NCBI RefSeq assembly: GCF_002008365.1
Contig: NZ_MRDL01000051.1
Coordinates: forward strand, 744,001-808,000
Source of the DNA: Rhizobium leguminosarum bv. viciae USDA 2370
GTDB taxonomy: Bacteria > Pseudomonadota > Alphaproteobacteria > Rhizobiales > Rhizobiaceae
Direction of reading: 5' to 3'
DNA length: 64,000 nt
Shown: piece after piece, positions 1 to 8,824 of the stretch
Position numbering within the stretch: the first letter of the stretch is position 1
Layout: each line of letters opens with the position of its first letter
Program-made: the position numbers and the translations under genes
Notes under the pieces: generated by a model
Database searches by the model: none
Told to the model about the DNA's origin: nothing
Seen by the model: only the letters and a program-made list of their open reading frames with translations

Positions 1-1617
1 GACATGGGCACGTTGCACAATGACGGCCAGCGCTGGCATGTCGCAGCGGAAGACACGGATGTCGATATCCCGGTGAACCTGCAAGCCCTGTTGCTTGCCC
101 GCGTCGATCGTCTGCCACAGGAGATCAGACGGCTGGCGCAAGAGGCGGCAGTGGTCGGCCCGAAGTTCGATACCGCCCTGCTCCGCACCGTCGCCACAGA
201 GCCGGCCGCCATCGATGCTGCATTGGATCATCTCTGCGATGCCAATATCATCGAAGAATTGCGCGGGCCCGATGCGGGGCAATCGCCGGGCTATCGCTTC
301 AGCCAGACGCTGATGCACGACGTCATCTATCACAATCTCCTGCTGCAACGGCGCATGGAACTTCATCGACGGATCGGCCAGGTTCTGGAACGTCAATATG
401 GCGCAGCACCCGACCGGCCCGAGCACCTGGCGCAGCTCGGCCATCACTTCAGCCTGACCACAGAAAGGGCCAAGGGGGCCAGCTATCTGATGGCGGCGGG
501 CGATCTGGCGCGCAAAACCTACGCCAATGACGATGCGATGCGCCTCTATCGTCAGGCCCTTGCCGCCCTCGCAAACGAGGTGGAGGTTACACCAGAGCAA
601 CTCGCGCTGCTGGAGCGTCTTGCCGATCTCTGCGGTCCCGCCGGTCTCCGCGACGCTGCCTTGAACCACTATCAGCGAGCGCTTGCGATCCACCGCAACA
701 ACAACCCTATCGCCGCAGCGCGGATATTGCGCAAGGTCGGCCGTTTGCATCTCGATGCAGGACGCCGCGATCAAGCGGAGACACATTTGGCCGAAGCCGA
801 AGCAATAATCGCAACAATCGATGCGCCGGTCGAACGTGCACATGTCCTGCAGGAGCGCGGCCATCTGGCCTTCCGCATGGGGGATCAGGCCGCTGCCGCC
901 GAGTGGGCGACGCTGGCACTGCAATCCCTGCAAACGCTGCCAATCGACGGGACAACCGAGGCCGGACGGGAGACGGCACGAGCGATGGCGGAGGCGCTGA
1001 ACACCAAGGGTGCGGCCTTTGCGCGGCTCGGACGTCGCCGCGAGGCCGTGCAGGAAGTGGAGCGCAGCCTCTCGGTCGCCGAAAAGGCCGATCTGCAAAG
1101 TGCTGCCTGTCGCGCCTATTCCAATCTCGGCGTTCTCTACACGATTGTCGATCCGGCCAACGCCATCAAGATCTGCCGGCGCGGACTGGAGCTTGCGACC
1201 CGTATCGGCGATCTCGGCTTCCAGGCGCGGCTTCTCGCCAACCTCGCAGTTGCCTGCTGCACCTTCACCGATCGCTGCGCTGCCGAGGGTGTACCGGCTG
1301 CGGAAAAGGCCGTCGAAATCGACCGGGCACTCGATCAGCGCGACCATCTCTCCGTACCGCTGATCGTGCTGGGCCAAATTCATCAGTGCCACGGGCAGCC
1401 GAAGCTAGCTCGTAAGTATTACGAGGAAGCCCTTGAGGTTGCGAAGGAAATTGATGAACCGCAACTGCTCTTCCCGTGCTATGATGGCTTAGCGACACTC
1501 AGCCTTGAGCATGACGACATGGACGAGGCGGAACGGTATTTCACCCTGGCACAGGATGTGTGCATCCGCCACAACCTCGATCCTGGCACGCTCGTCGTCC
1601 TGCCGTTTCTCGACTGA
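1..1617 (+). CDS. C-terminal part of ATPase/TPR protein (cyclase-associated type), 5' truncated by window edge
   Basis: The reading frame is open from the first base, so the 538 residues seen are the C-terminal part of a longer protein; the ATG at base 4 is unlikely to be the real start. The visible part begins in what looks like the lid/helical end of an AAA-type ATPase module (VNLQALLLARVDRLP, then LAQEAAVVGPKFD), followed from about residue 150 by many helical TPR-like repeats (for example AALNHYQRALAIH and ARKYYEEALEVAKEI). This arrangement is usual for class III adenylate/guanylate cyclases with a fused ATPase and TPR tail, and for related signalling ATPases. The N-terminal catalytic part is outside the window, so the cyclase assignment is an inference. 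It ends 74 bases before the next gene, which has its own ribosome binding site. Confidence 0.7.
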   Translation, partial: DMGTLHNDGQRWHVAAEDTDVDIPVNLQALLLARVDRLPQEIRRLAQEAAVVGPKFDTALLRTVATEPAAIDAALDHLCDANIIEELRGPDAGQSPGYRFSQTLMHDVIYHNLLLQRRMELHRRIGQVLERQYGAAPDRPEHLAQLGHHFSLTTERAKGASYLMAAGDLARKTYANDDAMRLYRQALAALANEVEVTPEQLALLERLADLCGPAGLRDAALNHYQRALAIHRNNNPIAAARILRKVGRLHLDAGRRDQAETHLAEAEAIIATIDAPVERAHVLQERGHLAFRMGDQAAAAEWATLALQSLQTLPIDGTTEAGRETARAMAEALNTKGAAFARLGRRREAVQEVERSLSVAEKADLQSAACRAYSNLGVLYTIVDPANAIKICRRGLELATRIGDLGFQARLLANLAVACCTFTDRCAAEGVPAAEKAVEIDRALDQRDHLSVPLIVLGQIHQCHGQPKLARKYYEEALEVAKEIDEPQLLFPCYDGLATLSLEHDDMDEAERYFTLAQDVCIRHNLDPGTLVVLPFLD

Positions 1618-1691
1618 CTTGCCCTCGTTTCAGTGATCGCCGGAGATCGATTAGGCAAATCGATTCAACAATATAAAGGGAGGAACGAAAC

Positions 1692-2372
1692 ATGCATGAG
1701 AACCACGCCGGAAGACCGCTAAAGCCGGGAGATCGCGCGCCGAACGTGGTGCTGGACGCAATCACCCGCCAGGGCAAGGTCGCCATCGACGATTTTCGCG
1801 GCCAGAAACCGGTGCTCGTCGGCTTGTTCCGCGGACTGCATTGCCCGTTCTGTCGCCGGCAGATTGCCGCCATGGCCGAACTCACCGATGCCTTGCAGGA
1901 GAAAGGCATCGACAGCCTGACCGTTGTCAACACGCCGATCGACCGCGCTCGCCTCTATTTCCGCTACCATCCGCTTCCCAATCTGCTGGCGGCCTCGGAT
2001 CCGGAACGGGTATCGCACAAGGCCTTCGGCCTGCCGAACCTTGAGTTTACCGAAGACGAGAATGACTGGCCGCACAAAATCAGCATGAGTGCGGTGACGT
2101 CGATGCGCATCGACATGCCGGACGAGCTTCCAGCGCCCATGGACCTGATGGCGGCGGTGGACTACCTCGACAAGGCGGACGGCTATGAATTCACCGAGGA
2201 CGACAAGCAGATGATCGCCACCGGCCACGGCCAACTTGTCGGCGAATTCCTGCTCGATCGGGATGGAATCGTGCGCTGGTGTTTCACGGAAGTGGAGGAG
2301 GATGGTCGCCATATGTTCGGCGGTCCCGCCCCTCGGGAAGTGATGTCGGCAGCGTCGAATATGGCTGTTTGA
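1692..2372 (+). CDS. Thioredoxin-fold, AhpC/TSA-like redox protein
   Basis: A 226-residue protein with a thioredoxin-like fold. The N-terminal stretch (KPGDRAPNVVLDAITRQGKV) is typical of the AhpC/TSA peroxiredoxin superfamily, and a CPFC motif sits at about residues 52-55 (LHCPFCRRQ), at the end of the first beta-alpha unit where the redox-active cysteine is expected. A CxxC pair fits a disulfide reductase or atypical peroxiredoxin better than a classical 2-Cys enzyme. No signal peptide is visible, so it is probably cytoplasmic. GGGAGG at 1678-1683 lies 8 bases before the ATG and supports this start. The substrate is not evident; the C-terminal third (residues about 120-226) is specific to this subfamily. 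Confidence 0.75.
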   Translation: MHENHAGRPLKPGDRAPNVVLDAITRQGKVAIDDFRGQKPVLVGLFRGLHCPFCRRQIAAMAELTDALQEKGIDSLTVVNTPIDRARLYFRYHPLPNLLAASDPERVSHKAFGLPNLEFTEDENDWPHKISMSAVTSMRIDMPDELPAPMDLMAAVDYLDKADGYEFTEDDKQMIATGHGQLVGEFLLDRDGIVRWCFTEVEEDGRHMFGGPAPREVMSAASNMAV

Positions 2373-2483
2373 AGCGAATGATCTGGGACGGCGCGGCGTG
2401 CCCGCGCCCATTCCACTTATCTTGAGGAACAAAACTCGCATGTCGATGTTGTCCTTGCGATGGCATGGCCATGGGAGGTACTC

Positions 2484-2825
2484 ATGCGGAAATCACTTCA
2501 GTTCATACTCATCGGCTCGGCGGCCTTAACCGGGTTGACGATCTCGCCGACGATCGCGGCGGCGCAAGATTTGGAGTTGCGTGTCGGCCCCGGTGGCCTC
2601 GGCGTTTACGAACGTGATCGCGACCCTGATCGATATGACCGATATGGCCGGCGCGGACCACGGGGCTGCGATCCTGACGACGCTCTCGACATCGCACGCA
2701 GCGAAGGGTTTCGCAGGGCACAGATCGTACGCATGTCTTCCCGCACTATCGTTGTGCAAGGGATGACGCGCCGTGGACCGGAACGAATGACCTTTGCAAA
2801 CAGGCGAGGTTGCCCGGAAATCTGA
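2484..2825 (+). CDS. Small exported protein with a conserved cysteine pair
   Basis: A 113-residue protein with a clear Sec signal peptide (MRKSLQFILIGSAALTGL, cleavage probably after the AAA near residue 27). The mature part has an Asp/Arg/Tyr-rich stretch (DRDPDRYDRYGRRGPR), then a small domain bounded by two cysteines, one in RGCDPDDAL and one in RRGCPEI, which could form a disulfide in the periplasm. The ATG at 2484 is preferred over an in-frame ATG at 2460 because GGGAGG at 2471-2476 is well placed for it and because the signal peptide begins there. I recognise no characterised family; similar short periplasmic proteins are common in rhizobia. Function unknown. Confidence 0.65.
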   Translation: MRKSLQFILIGSAALTGLTISPTIAAAQDLELRVGPGGLGVYERDRDPDRYDRYGRRGPRGCDPDDALDIARSEGFRRAQIVRMSSRTIVVQGMTRRGPERMTFANRRGCPEI

Positions 2826-2985
2826 CCGTTGCGTGAGCAACGAGGTGGACGGCCGGGCCTTCGAGGCCTCATACCAATGCGGACGGCGCGGCCTTGTTTC
2901 CAAACCGGCGCGGAACCTTTGAGCACTCAGGACATTGCGTCCTTGCGGCGCGCCGCGCTGCAGGAGCACCATAGGAGGATTCATC

Positions 2986-3513
2986 ATGATGAGCGGTCAA
3001 TTGAAGGCGCTTCTCGCCGTCCTTGCCGTTGCCGGCTACCAAAACAGAGACAAGATCGGGGAGCTCCTGCGGGGCATCCAGAACCCTCAGCAGGCGGGCG
3101 CAGGAAACCAGCAGCCCGGCGGACTTGGGGGCCTTCTTGGCGGACTGGGCGGCTCGGGTGGTCTCGGCGGCCTTCTCGGTGGGCTGACATCAGGCGGTAT
3201 CGTCAGCGGTGGTCTCGGCGACCTGCTGAAGACGTTTCAGCAGAATGGTCAGGGTGACAAGGTGGAGTCGTGGATACAGCCCGGTCCGAATGCCGACATC
3301 GATGACGGCCAGCTCGCGGAAGCACTAGGTCCGGACGTTCTCAACGAGATCGCTGCCAATACCGGCCTTTCGCATCAAGAGATTCTTGGGCGACTGAAGC
3401 GCGATCTTCCCAAGGCTGTCGACGACCTGACCCCGAACGGAAAACTGCCCACCGCCGAAGAGGACTTTTTGTCTTCCGCGAGCCAATCAACTGCGCGGCC
3501 CGGCACCGTCTAG
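2986..3513 (+). CDS. YidB-like (DUF937 family) protein
   Basis: A 175-residue protein resembling the YidB/DUF937 family: an N-terminal helix (SGQLKALLAVLAVAGYQNRD), a low-complexity Gly/Leu stretch from about residue 43 to 75 made of repeated GGLGGLLGGL units, then the conserved C-terminal module with VESWIQPGPNADI and LGPDVLNEIAANTGLS. The role of this family is not established. AGGAGG at 2973-2978, 7 bases before ATG 2986, decides the start; a second ATG follows immediately. The gene runs to within 30 bases of the convergent regulator gene. Confidence 0.8.
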   Translation: MMSGQLKALLAVLAVAGYQNRDKIGELLRGIQNPQQAGAGNQQPGGLGGLLGGLGGSGGLGGLLGGLTSGGIVSGGLGDLLKTFQQNGQGDKVESWIQPGPNADIDDGQLAEALGPDVLNEIAANTGLSHQEILGRLKRDLPKAVDDLTPNGKLPTAEEDFLSSASQSTARPGTV

Positions 3514-3542
3514 ATCGGAGCCGTCTTCGAGGCACGCCGGCG

Positions 3543-5060
3543 TCACCCCGGAAGCCCCGCCTTGCGGTAGCCGTCAACGAAATGCTCAAGCGTCCGAGCG
3601 TCGCGGAAGGGTTCCGTCGCCGCCCAGTGGCGGGTTGAAAAATGCGGGTTGGCGACGAGGAACAGTTCGGCCTCGGCGCGAGCCTCGTCGAGCCGGCCCA
3701 GTTGGGCAAGACTTGCCGCCAGGAAACGGCGTGAGCTTGTCCGATAGGTCTCGTCCCTGCGCAGCGTCTCGACGGCGGCTTCGTACTGGCCGGCGGCATA
3801 TTGCGCCTGGCCGAGCGCCAGATAATACCAGCTTGCCGGAAATGGGTTCAGCCGGAAGGCCTTGGCGATATGCTCAAGGCCCTCTCCGACCCGCCCGGCC
3901 AAGACCGCAATGTCGGATAGTGCCGCAAAGGTGTCGGCCTCGTTCGGGTCAAGCTCGATGGCCTTCGCGAATTCCGCATCCGCCTCGGCAAAGCTGCGCT
4001 CATAGGCAAGCAAGTATGCCAGGATCCAGCGGCAGCCGGCATCATTGGGATCGATCATTACCGCTTTGCGCGCCAGCTCCAATGCAAGGCTACGGGTGGG
4101 GTGCGTTGGTCCGCTGGAATGCACCTCTCCCATCCAGTGGTTCATGGCAAGCCAGCGATAGGCCTCGGCATAGTTGGGATCGAGGGAAATCGCGCGCGTC
4201 AGCATCAGATGCGCTTCCCGCGCCGCCTGCGGCGTATCATCCATAAGCCTGCGCGCCCGCACGCAGAGATCGTAAGCCTCGAGACTTGTGGGCCGATTGC
4301 GCGATGGCGGTGCGCGCAGCCGCCCGAGCAGCGCTTCGACGATCTTGCCAGTCACCTCGTCCTGAACGGCAAAGATATCTTCGAGGCTGCGATCGAAGCG
4401 TTCCGCCCATAGATGATCGCCACTTGCCGCATCGACCAGCTTAGCATTGACGCGCACGTGCCCTGCTACGCGTCTTGCGCTTCCCTCCAGCAGGTAGCGC
4501 ACGCCGAGCTCCTCGGCGATCTCGCCTACGTCCCTCGCCTTTCCCTTATAGGCGAAGGCCGAGTTGCGGGCGATGACGAACAGGCCCGGTATCCTGGACA
4601 GGTCGGTGATCAGGTCTTCGGTCAGCCCATCCGTGAAGGATTCCTGTTCGGGATCGTTGCTGATATTCACGAAGGGCAGCACCGCGATCGATGGTTTGTC
4701 AGGCAGCGGCAAAGGTTTTCGCTTCACGCCGCCAAGTTGATTGATGGCGCCTATGAAGCGGTAGCCGACGCGCGGCACCGTGGAGATCCATTCGCCGCCG
4801 TCACCGGTCGGACCGAGCAACTTGCGCAGCTGCGCGATCTGAACGGTGAGGTTGCCTTCCTCGACCGCCCTGCCCGGCCACGCCGCATCCATCAACTCAG
4901 CCTTGCCAAGGATTTCGCCGGGCCGCCCGACAAGTGCGGCAAGCAGCATTACCCCGCGGTGGCCAACGGCAACGGGATCATCGTTCCGAAGAAGCGTTCC
5001 CGCGGCCGGATCAAGCACGAATGGTCCAAAGGCATAACGCGATCCCTGCATGAGGCGCAT
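3543..5060 (-). CDS. CadC-like winged-helix regulator with TolB-like and TPR domains
   Basis: A 505-residue protein in three parts. Residues about 8-105 are an OmpR/CadC-type winged-helix DNA-binding domain (YAFGPFVLDPAAGTLL, ISTVPRVGYRFIG). Residues about 120-250 match the TolB-like N-terminal module often fused to such domains or to class III cyclases (SIAVLPFVNISNDPEQE, LLEGSARRVAGHVRV, LVDAASGDHLWAE). Residues about 270-500 are TPR helices. No receiver domain and no membrane segment are visible, so the signal input is unknown. It is divergent from plsY with about 150 bases between them. Start at 5060 or an in-frame ATG at 5051; AGG is somewhat better placed for the latter. Target genes cannot be read from the sequence. 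Confidence 0.8.
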   Translation of the reverse strand: MRLMQGSRYAFGPFVLDPAAGTLLRNDDPVAVGHRGVMLLAALVGRPGEILGKAELMDAAWPGRAVEEGNLTVQIAQLRKLLGPTGDGGEWISTVPRVGYRFIGAINQLGGVKRKPLPLPDKPSIAVLPFVNISNDPEQESFTDGLTEDLITDLSRIPGLFVIARNSAFAYKGKARDVGEIAEELGVRYLLEGSARRVAGHVRVNAKLVDAASGDHLWAERFDRSLEDIFAVQDEVTGKIVEALLGRLRAPPSRNRPTSLEAYDLCVRARRLMDDTPQAAREAHLMLTRAISLDPNYAEAYRWLAMNHWMGEVHSSGPTHPTRSLALELARKAVMIDPNDAGCRWILAYLLAYERSFAEADAEFAKAIELDPNEADTFAALSDIAVLAGRVGEGLEHIAKAFRLNPFPASWYYLALGQAQYAAGQYEAAVETLRRDETYRTSSRRFLAASLAQLGRLDEARAEAELFLVANPHFSTRHWAATEPFRDARTLEHFVDGYRKAGLPG

Positions 5061-5209
5061 CCTAGAGTCTTTAAAGCTTGGATGGAACTGTTCGTCCGCT
5101 TAGGCCGCGTGGCATCGAGGACGCGAGCAGTGTAAATCATGTTCCAATGGCTGATGGCGGTGACGACCAAATGATGACGGCCTGAAAATAGAGCGTCGAG
5201 GTGACTCCC

Positions 5210-5869
5210 ATGGTTTTCTGGATAGCGGGTGCGGTTGGATTTGCGATCGCTTATCTCCTCGGCTCCACACCCTCGGGCTATCTAGCGGGCAAACTGCTCA
5301 AGGGCATCGATATCCGGGAGCATGGCTCCAAATCCACCGGAGCAACGAACGTATTGCGAACGCTCGGCAAATGGCCTGCATTGGTGGTGCTTCTGGTCGA
5401 TGTCCTGAAAGGTGTGGGAGCAGTCGTCTTTGCCCGCTGGTTTTACCCTTGGTTCTCGACAGTCTCATCGGGCACGCCACCGACAGCGTTTGATCCGCAA
5501 ATCTTAGAGCCTTGGGCTGTTTGCCTGGCGGGACTTGCCGTGTTGTTAGGGCATGGCCGTTCGGTCTGGCTCAACTTTACCGGAGGCAAGTCGGTTGCCA
5601 CGGGGCTCGGCGTGTTGCTGGCGATGTCATGGCCCGTAGGTTTAGGTGCTGCGATGGTTTTTGGCGTTGCGCTGGCGGGCTTCCGGATTGTTTCCCTGAG
5701 TTCGATGCTGGCGGCGTTGACGGCCATCGCTCTCATCTGCGGCTTGGAACAACCGCTGCCCTATCGGCTGCTGGTGATCGCAGGCGGCATTTACGTGATT
5801 GCCCGCCATCGCACCAACATTCGGCGGCTACTGGCCGGGACGGAGCCTCGTCTGGGCAAGGTCGCCTAG
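5210..5869 (+). CDS. plsY: Glycerol-3-phosphate acyltransferase PlsY
   Basis: Integral membrane acyltransferase that transfers the acyl group of acyl-phosphate to glycerol-3-phosphate, the first step of phosphatidic acid synthesis. Family motifs are present: GSTPSGYLAGKLLKGID, a GATN loop (HGSKSTGATNVLRTLG) and GHGRSVWLNFTGGKSVATG. About five hydrophobic segments fit the family topology, and the length (219 residues) is normal. The usual GSGNIGATN and GGKGVAT motifs are slightly altered here (SKST and GGKSVAT), so this may be a second, divergent copy. ATG 5210 is chosen because GAGG at 5198-5201 is spaced 8 bases from it; a GTG at 5201 is an in-frame alternative. Confidence 0.85.
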   Translation: MVFWIAGAVGFAIAYLLGSTPSGYLAGKLLKGIDIREHGSKSTGATNVLRTLGKWPALVVLLVDVLKGVGAVVFARWFYPWFSTVSSGTPPTAFDPQILEPWAVCLAGLAVLLGHGRSVWLNFTGGKSVATGLGVLLAMSWPVGLGAAMVFGVALAGFRIVSLSSMLAALTAIALICGLEQPLPYRLLVIAGGIYVIARHRTNIRRLLAGTEPRLGKVA

Positions 5870-5925
5870 AAGCGAAAACGCACCGCACCATGCACTGCTT
5901 GCTCGCTCGCAGAGGAAGCAGTGTC

Positions 5926-6837
5926 TCAATCTTGCCGAACGATGGCGCCGAACGCATTGACAAGGAGGCGCGCGGCGGTCAGGGCCGACAGGCCGTCAAT
6001 GTCGGCAGGAGGATAGAGCTCGACAAGGTCGAATCCTGCGATTCTGGCCCGCCTGCCGAGGCCCGCGATCAGGTCGATCACCTCAGTGTAGGTGAGGCCG
6101 CCGGGCGTACGCGCCGCCACACCCGGCATGATGCTGGGATCGAGGCTGTCGCAGTCCAAGGTGACGACGACCCGCGCTCCTTTCGGAATATGCCGGAGAG
6201 CGGCTTCGGCCCCCTCGGCATGAATCTCTCGGGCAGTTACGAAGCGGCTGCCGTAGGCCCGCGCCGCTTCGATGTCGGCGAGGCGTGCGCTGCCGACGCT
6301 GCGGAGGCCGACCTGGACCATGCCGACGACATGCGGCATCTCGCTCGCCCGACGCATCGGGCTCGAATAGCCGTGGCGCTCGCCATGCACCTCGTCGCGC
6401 CAGTCGATATGGGCGTCGATCTGCAGGACCCAGACCGGCCCGTGATCCGCAAAGCCGGCGAGGAAGGGAATGGTCACGGAACAATCGCCGCCGACTAGGA
6501 TCGGCACGGCGGGCATTGACAGGACATTACGCGTCTTCGCTTCGATCCGGGCTCGGTTGCCGGCATTGTCATGCAGGGTGGTTGGGATGTCGCCGGCGTC
6601 GATGCAGGAGACCGGCCTGCCACCAAACAGCGAGCCGCCGAGATCGAAATCCCAGTGTTCGACGAGCCCGGCATCTTCCTGGCTCGCAACGCGGATGGCA
6701 TCAGCGGCCAGGGCGTAGCCGCTACTGTCCTTGCCGGGATAGGTGCTGCCGTGAGCGGCTGCGAAGATCACCACGCGGGGCAAACGCCCATCGGGGAGGC
6801 GATCGGGAAGGCCGAGAAAGGAAAGTGAGGCGGTCAT
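5926..6837 (-). CDS. Ureohydrolase (agmatinase/arginase family) with an altered metal motif
   Basis: A 303-residue member of the ureohydrolase superfamily, manganese enzymes that release urea from guanidino compounds such as agmatine, guanidinobutyrate or arginine. The second and third metal motifs are intact: LQIDAHIDWRDE (DAHxD) and VVTLDCDSLDPS (DxDxxDP). The first motif, normally GGDHS, reads GGDCSVT here, so the His ligand is replaced by Cys (codon TGT). The substrate is therefore uncertain and I give no gene symbol. It converges on plsY and is divergent from the MFS gene 216 bases away. Confidence 0.8.
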   Translation of the reverse strand: MTASLSFLGLPDRLPDGRLPRVVIFAAAHGSTYPGKDSSGYALAADAIRVASQEDAGLVEHWDFDLGGSLFGGRPVSCIDAGDIPTTLHDNAGNRARIEAKTRNVLSMPAVPILVGGDCSVTIPFLAGFADHGPVWVLQIDAHIDWRDEVHGERHGYSSPMRRASEMPHVVGMVQVGLRSVGSARLADIEAARAYGSRFVTAREIHAEGAEAALRHIPKGARVVVTLDCDSLDPSIMPGVAARTPGGLTYTEVIDLIAGLGRRARIAGFDLVELYPPADIDGLSALTAARLLVNAFGAIVRQD

Positions 6838-7053
6838 TTCCTGTAGTCCTGATGATGTCCGGCTGAAATTGCGGTGGTGAGGGCTTGCGGTCGGGGCAAA
6901 ATGCGATGCTGACCTGTTTAGTCCCTTTGGACGTTTTTGAGAACTTTTTGGGAAAGCTTAAGTACGGCACTCCCGGCCTCCTGCAGAATTCATCCTCTTT
7001 GACGTTGGGGCTCCCCGGCCCCTCACACCATACGGTCTGACGAGGACATCTGC

Positions 7054-8220
7054 ATGACTGCTGAAAGCATCACATCAGCGCGCACGGATCGGATCCCATG
7101 GGCCGCCATGGCGGGCATCATCGCTACCGTCACGGTATTCGCCGTGGCACAGGGGCTGACCTATCCGCTGCTCAGCTTCATCCTGGAGCGGCAGGGAACG
7201 ACATCGGGCCTGATCGGCCTGTCGGCGGCAATGACGCCGTTGGGTTTTATCCTATCCGCGCCCTTCATTCCGGCGCTGTCGCAGTGCCTGGGCGGGGCGC
7301 GGCTGGCGATCCTGTGTTCGATCCTGGCTGCCCTCACCCTGATTACGATTGCCTGGATGCAGGACATCTGGGCCTGGATGCCGCTGCGCTTCCTGCTCGG
7401 CTTCTTCGCCAATCCGCTTTACGTGATCAGCGAGACCTGGCTGATCTCGATCACGCCGGCGCCGTGCCGGGGCCGGATCATGGGCCTCTATTCATCGATC
7501 GTTTCGGGTGGCTTCGCCACCGGGCCACTGTCGCTCGGCCTCACTGGCACCGAGGGATGGCCGCCCTTCATGATCGGCATTACGGCCTTTCTTCTCTGCG
7601 GCCTGATCGTGCTTGCCGTCGCCGCGCGCCTGCCCGAGATGCCTAACGAAGGCGAAACAACCTCGGTCGGAGGCTTCTTCGTACTGGCGCCGCTGCTGCT
7701 GTTTGCGGTTTTCACGGCTGCCGCCTTCGAGCAGATCCTGCTTTCCCTGTTTGCGGTCTATGGCGCAGCACTCGGCATTGCCGAGGGACGCATCGCGTCG
7801 CTCATCACCTGTTTCATCGCAGGCAATGCCGCGCTGCAGATTTTGCTCGGGCGGGTCGCCGAACGGTTTGGCTCGACGCGGATGATGTTATTCTGCGTCC
7901 TGGTTTGCCTGGCCGGCTGCCTGCTGCTGCCGTCGGTCTTCACCACGTGGCTTATCTGGCCGCTGGTGTTCGTCTGGGGCGGGGTCTCGTTCGGGATCTA
8001 CACCCTGTCGCTGATTCAGCTCGGCGAGCGTTTCGCCGGTCAGGCCCTGATCGCCGGTAACGCGGCCTTCGCCTTGGTATGGGGCATCGGCGGCATCGTC
8101 GGCTCGCCCGCGACAGGACTGGCGATGCAACTGATCGGACATCAGGGTCTGCCATTGTCGCTTGGCCTGCTCAGCTGCGTGCTGGCGGTGTTTCTGATGA
8201 CCAGGAAATGGCGGGGCTGA
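7054..8220 (+). CDS. MFS transporter (YcaD-like)
   Basis: A 388-residue major facilitator superfamily protein with about 12 hydrophobic segments. Features include a long loop-flanked first half (LGFFANPLYVISETWLISI), the short basic loop PAPCRGRIMGLYSS typical of MFS repeats, and a second half ending VFLMTRKWRG. The pattern recalls YcaD-like transporters, whose substrates are mostly unknown. GAGGA about 8 bases upstream of ATG 7054 supports the start. It precedes a MarR regulator gene by about 115 bases on the same strand, so drug- or metabolite-export under MarR control is plausible but inferred. Confidence 0.8.
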   Translation: MTAESITSARTDRIPWAAMAGIIATVTVFAVAQGLTYPLLSFILERQGTTSGLIGLSAAMTPLGFILSAPFIPALSQCLGGARLAILCSILAALTLITIAWMQDIWAWMPLRFLLGFFANPLYVISETWLISITPAPCRGRIMGLYSSIVSGGFATGPLSLGLTGTEGWPPFMIGITAFLLCGLIVLAVAARLPEMPNEGETTSVGGFFVLAPLLLFAVFTAAAFEQILLSLFAVYGAALGIAEGRIASLITCFIAGNAALQILLGRVAERFGSTRMMLFCVLVCLAGCLLLPSVFTTWLIWPLVFVWGGVSFGIYTLSLIQLGERFAGQALIAGNAAFALVWGIGGIVGSPATGLAMQLIGHQGLPLSLGLLSCVLAVFLMTRKWRG

Positions 8221-8294
8221 TAGAGGCACTTGCTCGTGCTACCCTTCCCCTGGTCTCATCTGCCGACCACCTTCGAAGAATTGCAATTTAATTC

Positions 8295-8306
8295 ATAACA
8301 TGTTAT
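8295..8306. promoter_or_regulatory. Perfect 12-bp palindrome, candidate MarR operator
   Basis: ATAACATGTTAT is a perfect inverted repeat lying 30 bases before the marR start, followed directly by a second overlapping palindrome TTATATAA (8303-8310) in an AT-rich patch. Position and symmetry fit an autoregulatory MarR operator overlapping a promoter; binding is inferred. Confidence 0.5.
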
Positions 8307-8335
8307 ATAACATCCAATGCAAATGGAGAGTCGGC

Positions 8336-8824
8336 ATGGTCGAGGATGTGGTCCGGACGCTGGGGTTTCTCTGCATGGGCAGCCGGCTGCGGCGCATCGG
8401 AGAAAGGCTGCAGGCCGATACGCAGCAGGTCATCGACGAGGCCGGTCTCAGCATCCAGGCGGGCCAGTATCCGTTCCTTGCAGCGATCGACCGGGCCGGA
8501 CCGCTGACGATCGGAGAGCTTGCGCAGGCGGTGGGCATCACCCAGCCCGGCGCAACGCGGACCACCGGCCAGCTTCTCGAACTCGGTTACGTCGACATGC
8601 AACCGGCGCCGGACGATCAGCGTCGCAGGCTGGTCTCGCTGACCGACAAGGGACAGGAGCTCGTCGATCATTCGAAGAAGGTGATCTGGCCGCGCATCGC
8701 CGCCGCCGTTGCCGATCTCTGCGGCGATTTCGACGGGCCGATCCTCGAACAGCTGGCCGCCATCGAGGACGGGCTTGCGGTGGCGCCGCTTGCGCGCCGC
8801 AGCCCTGTCAAGGAGGAAGGATGA
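8336..8824 (+). CDS. MarR family transcriptional regulator
   Basis: A 162-residue MarR-type winged-helix regulator. The helix-turn-helix region is GPLTIGELAQAVGITQPGAT followed by the recognition segment and the wing APDDQRRRLVSLTDKGQEL, which is characteristic. MarR proteins usually bind palindromes as dimers and release them on ligand binding. ATG 8336 is chosen because GGAGAG at 8325-8330 precedes it by 5 bases; an ATG at 8300 lies inside the candidate operator and is unlikely. Its stop codon overlaps the start of the acetyltransferase gene, so the two are translationally coupled. Confidence 0.85.
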   Translation: MVEDVVRTLGFLCMGSRLRRIGERLQADTQQVIDEAGLSIQAGQYPFLAAIDRAGPLTIGELAQAVGITQPGATRTTGQLLELGYVDMQPAPDDQRRRLVSLTDKGQELVDHSKKVIWPRIAAAVADLCGDFDGPILEQLAAIEDGLAVAPLARRSPVKEEG

